Source: Fictibacillus solisalsi | GTDB taxonomy: Bacteria > Bacillota > Bacilli > Bacillales > Fictibacillaceae | Reading direction: 5' to 3' | Assembly (NCBI RefSeq): GCF_900103485.1 | Contig: NZ_FNHW01000003.1 | Coordinates: 62,001 to 126,000 of the forward strand | Length of the DNA stretch: 64,000 nt | Shown here: positions 57,562 through 64,000 of the stretch, one piece after another | Numbering within the stretch: the stretch's first letter is position 1 | Layout of the letters: the number at the start of each line of letters is the position of its first letter | Program-made: the position numbers and the translations under genes | Notes under the pieces: generated by a model | Told to the model about the DNA's origin: nothing | The model's database searches: none | The model's input: only the letters and a program-made list of their open reading frames with translations

Positions 57562-58911
57562 GTGGAAGTGAAATTAAATCCAAATCCAAGTCCTAAAAAG
57601 GATCCTGGACAGGCAAAAACATCTTCAAATAAAAAAAGAAAAGCGTCTGAAAAAAGGCTGGCCTACCTGCTTGTGGCCCCTTCTCTGCTCTTGATCCTCT
57701 TGATTGCCATCTGGCCAGTTCTCCAATCCTTTTATTACAGTTTGTTTGACTTGCGATTGAATAATCCAACAAAGTCGGAAGTTACCTTAAGCTATCATCT
57801 TGACCTGGAAAAGTATCTGAACAGCTATCCATTTCTTATCAATGTCCTGGAAGACGAAGCGGGTAAAGCAAAAGGCTCACCTGCAGAAACGTTAAATGGA
57901 TTGATCTCGGAATTAAAAGAAGTGGATGCTGGAATTAAGGAAGATTCTGCAGTTAAAAAGCAGTATGAGCAAGTCGATGACAAGCTGACGAACATGGAAC
58001 CGGTAAGTGAAGAATTAAGCTCAGTAAAAGTCGACAAAAGCGATGCACTGAAACTCGATAGAACCCTTCATAAGGTAACGTCTGAAGTCAAAGGATTAAA
58101 AGGCCTCAAAAATGAAGAGGATGCCCTTGGGCTTTCTTCCTCCCTTAATGAAGCCGTGATCAAGCCCAACTTTATTGGATTTGATCATTACAAAAACAAT
58201 CTGACGGACAAGCGGATGTGGATGGCCATCTGGAATACAAGCGCCTTTACGATTGTTTCCGTTTTCCTTGAGCTTGTCATTGGGCTAGCGATTGCCGTAC
58301 TGATCAATAAAGCCTTTTTTGGACGGGGCCTGGTGAGGGCTACCATTTTGATTCCCTGGGCGATTCCAACAGCGGTTTCCGCAAAAATGTGGCAGTTCCT
58401 GTACGACGGACAGAATGGAGTGGTTGCCCACATTTTTGAGAAAGTCGGACTTGTCGGCAGCGCCACCGATCTTTTGACCACCAACCTTGGTGCCATGTTT
58501 TCCATTATATTTACCGACGTCTGGAAAACCACACCATATATGGCGCTCCTTTTGCTAGCAGGGCTGCAGACGATTTCCTCTTCACTTTACGAGGCGGCCT
58601 CCATTGATGGAGCCTCTAAATGGAGGCAGTTTACAACAATCACTCTTCCATTATTGAAATCAAGTATTCTAGTCGCTTTATTGTTCAGAACCCTTGATGC
58701 CTTCCGCGTGTTTGACCTTGTGTTCGTACTTACAGGCGGGGGTCCTGCCAACTCCACGGAGACGATCTCCATCCTGGCTTACAAACGAATGTTTGAACAG
58801 ACCAATTTTGGGGACGGGTCAGCTCTGTCGGTCATTGTATTTGTATGTGTGGCCGTCATTTCCATGATCTTTATTAGGTTTCTTGGCCGTGACCTGCTGA
58901 CCGACAGATAA
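57562..58911 (+). CDS. Sugar ABC transporter permease, MalF-type, with large extracytoplasmic insertion
   Basis: 449 aa. TM1 at about 37-58, then a polar, partly helical insertion of about 135 residues (60-195), then five helices with the EAA loop L-Y-E-A-A-S-I-D-G-A-S-K-W-R-Q-F. Most short sugar permeases are about 300 aa; the insertion sits where MalF/MdxF carry their P2 domain. GTG at 57562 is preferred because AAGGGAG lies eight bases upstream; a GTG at 57553 overlaps that site. The N-terminal 30 residues are cytoplasmic and Lys/Pro rich. Confidence 0.9.
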   Translation: MEVKLNPNPSPKKDPGQAKTSSNKKRKASEKRLAYLLVAPSLLLILLIAIWPVLQSFYYSLFDLRLNNPTKSEVTLSYHLDLEKYLNSYPFLINVLEDEAGKAKGSPAETLNGLISELKEVDAGIKEDSAVKKQYEQVDDKLTNMEPVSEELSSVKVDKSDALKLDRTLHKVTSEVKGLKGLKNEEDALGLSSSLNEAVIKPNFIGFDHYKNNLTDKRMWMAIWNTSAFTIVSVFLELVIGLAIAVLINKAFFGRGLVRATILIPWAIPTAVSAKMWQFLYDGQNGVVAHIFEKVGLVGSATDLLTTNLGAMFSIIFTDVWKTTPYMALLLLAGLQTISSSLYEAASIDGASKWRQFTTITLPLLKSSILVALLFRTLDAFRVFDLVFVLTGGGPANSTETISILAYKRMFEQTNFGDGSALSVIVFVCVAVISMIFIRFLGRDLLTDR

Positions 58912-58939
58912 GAATCGTGTATAAAAGGAGTGAGAATTT

Positions 58940-59767
58940 GTGAATAAAAAAGCAGGGCCGTTGTTTTATCTCTTACTTGCTGTCTTTGTATTCCTTGTTA
59001 TGTTTCCGTTTTTATGGATGCTTGTGAGTTCCATCAAACCAATCAATGAACTGTTCGGCGACAAAGCATTCACACCGTTTACCAGTCGTCCGACGTTTGA
59101 TAATTATATTTCGGTCTTCACCAATTATCCATTTCTGAAATATTTATGGAACAGTTTTGTAGTGTCGGGCATCACGACGCTCTATACGGTTCTGATCGCA
59201 TCCTTTACGTCCTATGCGATTGCACGGCTTAAATTCAAAGGGAAGACTGTCATTCTGGGATTGGTATTATCGGTCTCTATGTTTCCGCAGATTGCGACGA
59301 TTTCACCCATCTACATCTTATTGAAAAATATCGGCCTGACCAACAGCTATCTCGGACTGATCATCCCTTATACCACCATTACACTGCCACTTTCGATCTG
59401 GATTCTGGTTACGTTTTTCAGAAAGATCCCGTTTGATCTTGAAGAGGCAGCCAAGATGGATGGAGCCACTTTGATGCAGACCTACTGGAAGGTAATCCTT
59501 CCGCTGGCCGTACCCGGTATCTTCACTACTGCCATACTGGTTTTCATTGCAGCCTGGAATGAATTTCTGTTTGCATTGACGATTAATACGGATGATAAAT
59601 TCAAAACTGTGCCAGTGGGGATCGCCATGTTTGAAGGACAATTCACTGTACCATGGGGTGATATCACCGCGGCCACCGTTATCGTCACGGTTCCACTTGT
59701 CATCATGGTACTGCTTTTCCAGCGCAGAATCGTGTCAGGGCTTACCTCGGGTGCTGTAAAAGAATAA
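58940..59767 (+). CDS. Sugar ABC transporter permease, MalG-type
   Basis: 275 aa with six helices, EAA loop D-L-E-E-A-A-K-M-D-G-A-T-L-M-Q-T-Y-W and C-terminal R-I-V-S-G-L-T-S-G-A-V-K-E typical of MalG-type permeases. GTG start with AAAGGAGTGAG upstream. Second permease subunit of the importer; operon ends in a terminator. Confidence 0.92.
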   Translation: MNKKAGPLFYLLLAVFVFLVMFPFLWMLVSSIKPINELFGDKAFTPFTSRPTFDNYISVFTNYPFLKYLWNSFVVSGITTLYTVLIASFTSYAIARLKFKGKTVILGLVLSVSMFPQIATISPIYILLKNIGLTNSYLGLIIPYTTITLPLSIWILVTFFRKIPFDLEEAAKMDGATLMQTYWKVILPLAVPGIFTTAILVFIAAWNEFLFALTINTDDKFKTVPVGIAMFEGQFTVPWGDITAATVIVTVPLVIMVLLFQRRIVSGLTSGAVKE

Positions 59768-59771
59768 GAGT

Positions 59772-59806
59772 AAAGACCGGCAGTTCCACTGGCCGGTCTT
59801 TTTTTC
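59772..59806 (+). terminator. Intrinsic terminator of the sugar transport operon
   Basis: AAAGACCGGC and GCCGGTCTTT arms, then a run of seven T. Confidence 0.9.
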
Positions 59807-59882
59807 GGTTAACAGAAGTTTTATTCAAACCCAATTTAAGGGTACACTGTTAGTAACTAAGGACGAAACAGGGAGTGAGAAG

Positions 59883-60617
59883 ATGAAACTAACCGTTATC
59901 GGCTATTGGGGCGGCTATCCGGGAAAAGGGGAAGCCACCTCGGGCTATCTGCTGCAGCACCACGGGTTTAATCTATTAATCGATTGCGGAAGCGGAGTTC
60001 TCTCCGGGCTGCAATCCTATATTCGGCCAGAAGAATTGGATGCAGTTATCCTTTCTCATTATCATCATGATCATGTGGCTGATGTTGGTGTTCTCCAATA
60101 CGCCAGGCTTGTCCAATCCTTTCTGCAGTCACGCGTTGAGACACTGCCGATCTACAGCCACCATGAGGACCAGCAAGGCTTTGCGAACCTGACTTATCGT
60201 GATGCAACCGAAGGAGTTGCCTATGTTCCAGAAGAAAGCCTGACTGTCGGACCGTTTTCCATCACCTTTCAAAAAACGAAGCATCCGGCTGTTTGTTATG
60301 GCATGAGAATAACAGCGGGAGACCAAACCATCGTTTATACAGCGGATTCTGCGTATCTTCCAGAGTTTATTCCGTTCAGTACCGGAGCAGACCTGCTCAT
60401 ATCAGAATGCAACTTTTACAGCGATCAGGATGGCAGCGGCCCGGGACATATGAATTCACATGATGCAGGAAATCTGGCGGAAGCGTCAGGTGTGCCGTTT
60501 CTTCTTCTGACTCACCTGCCTCATTTCGGTGACCGGAAGCAGCTGATTTCTCAAGCGAGAGAAAAATATGCAGGACGAATTGAAGCTGCATACGCAGGCT
60601 GGACATGGGGAAATTGA
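59883..60617 (+). CDS. yhfI: YhfI metallo-beta-lactamase-fold hydrolase
   Basis: 244 aa, equal to B. subtilis YhfI. MBL motif S-H-Y-H-H-D-H (His59, His61, Asp63, His64), later K-H-P-A-V-C-Y-G, a metal-bridging Asp in Y-T-A-D-S-A-Y, S-E-C-N-F and L-L-T-H-L-P-H. RNase Z-like fold; substrate unknown. GGGAGTGAG precedes the ATG. Located before lplJ as in B. subtilis. Confidence 0.93.
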   Translation: MKLTVIGYWGGYPGKGEATSGYLLQHHGFNLLIDCGSGVLSGLQSYIRPEELDAVILSHYHHDHVADVGVLQYARLVQSFLQSRVETLPIYSHHEDQQGFANLTYRDATEGVAYVPEESLTVGPFSITFQKTKHPAVCYGMRITAGDQTIVYTADSAYLPEFIPFSTGADLLISECNFYSDQDGSGPGHMNSHDAGNLAEASGVPFLLLTHLPHFGDRKQLISQAREKYAGRIEAAYAGWTWGN

Positions 60618-60735
60618 AAAGCATCCATAAATTGTTACCTTTACGAAAGTCAGACAGCTTGCTATTCTTTTAAAAGAGTTGTATAACGAAAAAGGAGAAT
60701 TTTTTTCTAACTGAGCAGTGAAGGAGAATAGGTCT

Positions 60736-61725
60736 ATGCTGTTTATCGATAATCGTAATATTACAGATCCAAGGGTGAATTTGGCTATTGAAGAATTCGC
60801 ATTAAAGCATCTCGATATTAATCAAACCTACCTTTTATTCTATATTAATGAACCTTCCATTATCATTGGGAAAAACCAGAATACAGTAGAAGAAATCAAT
60901 GCTAATTATGTGAGAGAGCATAACATTCATGTGGTCCGCCGGCTGTCAGGAGGGGGCGCCGTCTATCATGATACCGGCAATTTGAATTTCAGCTTTATTA
61001 CCAAGGATGACGGAAATTCCTTTCATGATTTTAAAAAGTTTACTGATCCTGTCGTAAAAGCACTGAACAAATTGGGTGTGCATGCGGAACTGACTGGAAG
61101 AAACGATATTCAAGTAGACGGAAAGAAAATTTCCGGAAATGCCATGTTTACGACGAAAGGGCGAATGTTCAGCCATGGAACGCTGATGTTTGACTCGGAA
61201 ATCGAAAACGTAGTTTCTGCCCTTAATGTAAAAATGGATAAAATCCAGTCCAAAGGCATTAAGTCCATCCGTAGCCGTGTAACCAATATCCGTGATCATC
61301 TGGATCAGGATATGACAATGGAAGAGTTCAAGCAAACGCTTCTCGCCTACTTATTTGAAGAGTTTGAAGAAGTGCCTCGTTATGAACTGACGGAAGTAGA
61401 CTGGGAGAAAATCTATAAAATCTCAGAGCAGCGTTACGATAACTGGGATTGGAACTATGGAAAGTCTCCCAAATCAAACGTGGAACTCTCCAATCGGTTT
61501 GCTGGGGGCTCAGTAGAAGTGAAGCTGCAGATCGAAAGAGGCATCATGAGGGAATGCAAAATTTATGGAGACTTTTTCGGAGTCGGCGATGTGCACGATA
61601 TTGAGGAGCGACTGATCGACAAACGCTATGACCGGGAAGAAATTGAGAAAGCGATAAAAGACATAAACATGCGCCATTACTTTGGCAACGTTACAAAAGA
61701 AGAATTTTTAGATTTACTTTATTAA
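60736..61725 (+). CDS. lplJ: Lipoate-protein ligase LplJ
   Basis: 329 aa (B. subtilis LplJ 331). R-R-L-S-G-G-G-A-V-Y-H-D-T-G-N-L-N-F-S lipoyl-adenylate site (68-86), catalytic Lys131 in K-I-S-G-N-A, and C-terminal accessory domain. Activates free lipoate with ATP and attaches it to E2/GcvH subunits. ATG with AAGGAGAA nine bases away; the six-codon longer frame would start before the ribosome site. Confidence 0.95.
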   Translation: MLFIDNRNITDPRVNLAIEEFALKHLDINQTYLLFYINEPSIIIGKNQNTVEEINANYVREHNIHVVRRLSGGGAVYHDTGNLNFSFITKDDGNSFHDFKKFTDPVVKALNKLGVHAELTGRNDIQVDGKKISGNAMFTTKGRMFSHGTLMFDSEIENVVSALNVKMDKIQSKGIKSIRSRVTNIRDHLDQDMTMEEFKQTLLAYLFEEFEEVPRYELTEVDWEKIYKISEQRYDNWDWNYGKSPKSNVELSNRFAGGSVEVKLQIERGIMRECKIYGDFFGVGDVHDIEERLIDKRYDREEIEKAIKDINMRHYFGNVTKEEFLDLLY

Positions 61726-61738
61726 TATACAATCATGG

Positions 61739-61787
61739 AACACAGCGGACGGTGCAGGAATTAGAGCACACCCCCGCTGTGTTTTTT
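61739..61787 (+). terminator. Intrinsic terminator after lplJ
   Basis: AACACAGCGG and CCGCTGTGTT arms, 25-base loop, then TTTTT. Confidence 0.85.
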
Positions 61788-61846
61788 TGATTGTTTTTTA
61801 GAGTCAAAATCAACACTTGCAAGAACCTTACATGCTTAACGGAGAT

Positions 61847-61875
61847 TTGACAGAATAATTGTAAAACGGTAAGCT
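61847..61875 (+). promoter_or_regulatory. Possible sigma-A promoter of the paa operon
   Basis: TTGACA (61847-61852), 17-bp spacer, TAAGCT. Perfect -35 but weak -10. Confidence 0.4.
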
Positions 61876-61940
61876 TTAGAAAAACGTATTACATATAAAA
61901 TGCAACCGAAAATAAAACGTCATATTATTCCGCTCGCTAA

Positions 61941-61954
61941 TGTAAGGGCTTACA
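61941..61954. promoter_or_regulatory. Palindromic cre-like site before paaK
   Basis: TGTAAGGGCTTACA: symmetric except the centre, and one base from the cre consensus. Between the promoter candidate and the paaK start; CcpA or a dedicated paa repressor could bind. Confidence 0.5.
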
Positions 61955-61978
61955 AATCTGTTCAAGAGGTGAATAGCT

Positions 61979-63307
61979 GTGATCTTTAATGTAGAAATGG
62001 AATGCATGGACCAGGAGGAAAAGCATAACCTTCAACTCTCAAGGCTGAAAGAAACCGTGGAGAAGGTGTATGAAAGGGTACCGTTTTACAGAAAAGCGTT
62101 TGCGGAAAAGGGAATCGCCCCTGAAGATCTTCGCTCTTTGGAAGATATAAAAAAGCTGCCGTTTACGGTAAAAAAAGATCTTAGGGATAATTATCCGTTT
62201 GGCCTGTTTGCGGAGGAAACGAAGAGTCTTGTCCGCGTACATGCTTCATCCGGTACAAGCGGCAAACCGACTGTTGTTGGATATACGGCTAAAGATATTG
62301 AAAACTGGAGTGAAATGGTGGCCAGGAGCATTGCCATCGGCGGGGGAGAACCCGGGAAGTTTTTGCATAATGCATACGGGTACGGCCTGTTTACCGGGGG
62401 ACTCGGCCTTCATTATGGATCTGAGCGGCTCGGAATGGTTACGGTTCCTGTCTCAGGAGGGAACACGGAGCGTCAGATTCTGCTCATTGAAGATTTCAAG
62501 CCTGAGGTTATCTGCGGAACGCCTTCTTATGTACTGACCATTGCAGAAAAGATGGAGAAAATGGGCAAAGACCCGCGTTCAACGTCTTTAAAATACGGGA
62601 TTTTCGGAGCGGAGCCATGGTCTGAGGAAATGAGGGCAGCACTTGAAGAGAAGCTTGATATTAAGGCAAATGACATTTATGGGCTGAGTGAAGTAATGGG
62701 TCCTGGCGTAGCGATGGAATGCCATGAGGCTCAAAATGGTCTGCATATCATGGATGATCATTTTTTTGTCGAAGTAATTGATCCAAAGACACTTAGGCCT
62801 CTTCCTGAAGGAGAGCCGGGAGAACTGGTGTTTACCAGTTTAACGAAGGAAGCCTTTCCGGTGATCCGTTACCGTACTGGGGATATTGCATCGCTTCATA
62901 AGGGTAAATGCGCGTGCGGCAGAACATCGGTCCGTATGTCCAGGGTAAAAGGACGCATTGATGATATGCTGATTATCCGCGGGGTAAATGTGTTTCCTTC
63001 AGAAATTGAGAACTGTCTTCTTAAGATGGACGAGCTTGTTCCTCATTATCAGCTTCATGTTCATGCCGATGGATTCAAGGAAAAAGTGGAGCTGCATGTT
63101 GAAATGACAGAATCGTACTTCACGTTAATCGGGCAAAATGCAGATCATGCCCAAATGGACAGCTTGAAACATCAAATCAAACAAGCGGTCAAAAGCAGTT
63201 GTCTTGTGAACCTGGACATTCATGTACTTACGCCTGGATCCATTCCGCGTTCGGAAGGAAAAGCTGTCCGGGTTGTGAGGCATAAAACCGCTCAACTGGG
63301 CGTTTAG
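61979..63307 (+). CDS. paaK: Phenylacetate-CoA ligase
   Basis: 442 aa (typical PaaK length). AMP-forming ligase with P-loop S-S-G-T-S-G-K-P-T at about 90-98, Y-G-L-S-E-V-M-G-P-G, Y-R-T-G-D core and C-terminal R-G-V-N-V-F-P-S-E-I-E hinge region; C-A-C-G-R-T also conserved in PaaK. Converts phenylacetate, ATP and CoA to phenylacetyl-CoA, the first step of aerobic phenylacetate degradation. GTG start after AAGAGGTG. Confidence 0.94.
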   Translation: MIFNVEMECMDQEEKHNLQLSRLKETVEKVYERVPFYRKAFAEKGIAPEDLRSLEDIKKLPFTVKKDLRDNYPFGLFAEETKSLVRVHASSGTSGKPTVVGYTAKDIENWSEMVARSIAIGGGEPGKFLHNAYGYGLFTGGLGLHYGSERLGMVTVPVSGGNTERQILLIEDFKPEVICGTPSYVLTIAEKMEKMGKDPRSTSLKYGIFGAEPWSEEMRAALEEKLDIKANDIYGLSEVMGPGVAMECHEAQNGLHIMDDHFFVEVIDPKTLRPLPEGEPGELVFTSLTKEAFPVIRYRTGDIASLHKGKCACGRTSVRMSRVKGRIDDMLIIRGVNVFPSEIENCLLKMDELVPHYQLHVHADGFKEKVELHVEMTESYFTLIGQNADHAQMDSLKHQIKQAVKSSCLVNLDIHVLTPGSIPRSEGKAVRVVRHKTAQLGV

Positions 63308-63378
63308 GTGGTTGTTATTTATATGACGTTATTTTATAATAACGGTAAATAAACGTAATATAATTAGGAGGGACTATT

Positions 63379-64000
63379 GTGCAGGCAGGTCTCAGGTTTG
63401 AGCAGTTGACCAATGAAGAGAAGCACCAGCATTTTATGGAAAGAATCAACCGCGGTGAAAAGATAGAAGCAGATGACTGGATGCCGGATGATTACCGAAC
63501 CAGCCTGATCCGTCTGATTTCCATGCACGGCATTTCAGAAATTATGGGAGCGCTTCCAGAAAAGGAATGGGTTCCAAAAGCGCCGTCTCTTCACCGTAAA
63601 CTGGCCATCATGGCGAAGGTGCAGGATGAAATGGGCCACGGACAGCTCCTGTTGCGGGTGGCAGAGGATCTCATGGCGCCGCTTGGTAACACAAGAGAAG
63701 ACATCATGCAGGATCTTTTTTCCGGAAAATTAAAGTTTCATAACGTGTTTCACATGGAAGCGCCAACCTGGGGAGATGCCGGAATGATTGCCTGGCTGGT
63801 GGATGGTGCGGCCATTATTTCACAAAGCATGATGCTTGATTCCTCCTATGGCCCTTACGCAAGGGCGTTAAAACGAATTTGTGCCGAAGAGGTCTTTCAT
63901 GCGCAGCACGGAGAGAGCATCATTCTCGCTTTGGCGGAAGGAACACCGGAACAACGCGAGCTTCTGCAGGATGCCCTTAACCGCTGGTGGACATCGCTAA
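63379..64000 (+). CDS. paaA: Phenylacetyl-CoA epoxidase subunit PaaA (3' truncated by window end)
   Basis: First 207 codons; the frame is open to the right edge. GTG start with AGGAGGG eight bases upstream, 71 bp after paaK. Di-iron ligand motifs of the catalytic subunit: Q-D-E-M-G-H-G (E-x-x-H) and C-A-E-E-V-F-H-A-Q-H-G-E. Epoxidises phenylacetyl-CoA to the 1,2-epoxide as part of PaaABC(D)E. The remaining paa genes presumably continue to the right. Confidence 0.93.
   Translation, partial: MQAGLRFEQLTNEEKHQHFMERINRGEKIEADDWMPDDYRTSLIRLISMHGISEIMGALPEKEWVPKAPSLHRKLAIMAKVQDEMGHGQLLLRVAEDLMAPLGNTREDIMQDLFSGKLKFHNVFHMEAPTWGDAGMIAWLVDGAAIISQSMMLDSSYGPYARALKRICAEEVFHAQHGESIILALAEGTPEQRELLQDALNRWWTSL

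Overview
The window is ordinary low-GC Gram-positive chromosome from an endospore-forming member of the Bacillaceae. Gene order follows the Bacillus subtilis yhe-yha-ecs-hem-yhg-yhf region closely: yheI/H, yheD, yheB, yheA, yhaX-like, yhaO, yhaN, yhaM, yhaL, prsA, sscA-like genes, yhaI, hpr, yhaH, trpP, serC, hit, ecsABC, hmoB (yhgC), pbpF, hemEHY, yhgD, yhgE, yhfI, lplJ. Sporulation genes (alpha/beta SASP, YheD-type coat protein, YhaL, YjcZ-type microproteins) show a spore former. It is not B. subtilis: several genes are inserted in or absent from the shared order. A Fictibacillus-like genus is a guess only. No rRNA, tRNA, prophage, insertion sequence or CRISPR array was recognised.

Layout. 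1-3.1 kb: end of a heterodimeric multidrug ABC exporter (YheI/YheH). 3.1-7.8 kb: small uncharacterised genes, a DUF2157/GDYXXLXY membrane pair, a SASP gene with a sigma-G-like promoter, and a polar amino-acid permease plus binding protein without an ATPase. 8-10.1 kb: the shared sugar-importer ATPase MsmX and its PucR-type neighbour. 10.2-14.3 kb: yheD, yheB, yheA and a HAD phosphatase. 14.4-16.9 kb: aldehyde dehydrogenase, a 53-bp duplicated intergenic repeat, a GNAT enzyme and a YhzD-like protein. 17-24.4 kb: yhaO-yhaN (SbcD/SbcC-like), a CssRS-type secretion-stress two-component system lodged between yhaN and yhaM, then yhaM. 24.4-26.1 kb: an MFS efflux gene behind a leader with a short ORF and a terminator. 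26.1-34 kb: yhaL, prsA, three tandem YjcZ-type microproteins, ypmS-like, yhaI, hpr, yhaH, trpP with a TRAP-type leader, serC and hit.

34-40.7 kb: ecsABC, ferritin-like and PfpI stress genes, PAP2 phosphatase, lipid kinase, heme monooxygenase HmoB. 41-51.2 kb: pbpF, the coproporphyrin-branch heme genes hemEHY, a KinB-type kinase, and yhgD/yhgE with three matching operator-like sites. 51.4-54.9 kb: an OpuF-type osmoprotectant importer whose permease is fused to its binding protein, then a lone polar amino-acid ABC ATPase. 55-59.8 kb: LacI regulator plus sugar ABC importer without ATPase. 59.9-64 kb: yhfI, lplJ, and the start of phenylacetate catabolism (paaK, truncated paaA).

Functional links (inference). 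The sugar importer at 56-60 kb probably uses MsmX at 8-9 kb. The lone GlnQ-type ATPase at 54 kb could energise the ATPase-less amino-acid system at 6.4-7.8 kb. CssRS, PrsA, EcsAB and Hpr together make the region rich in secretion and exoprotease functions. HemEHY and HmoB connect heme synthesis and turnover. No wholly new multi-gene system stands out. The least explained signals are non-coding: a possible C-rich small RNA between hit and ecsA, leader/terminator structures before the MFS gene and ecsA, the 53-bp repeat pair, and several long perfect or near-perfect palindromes in promoter regions.
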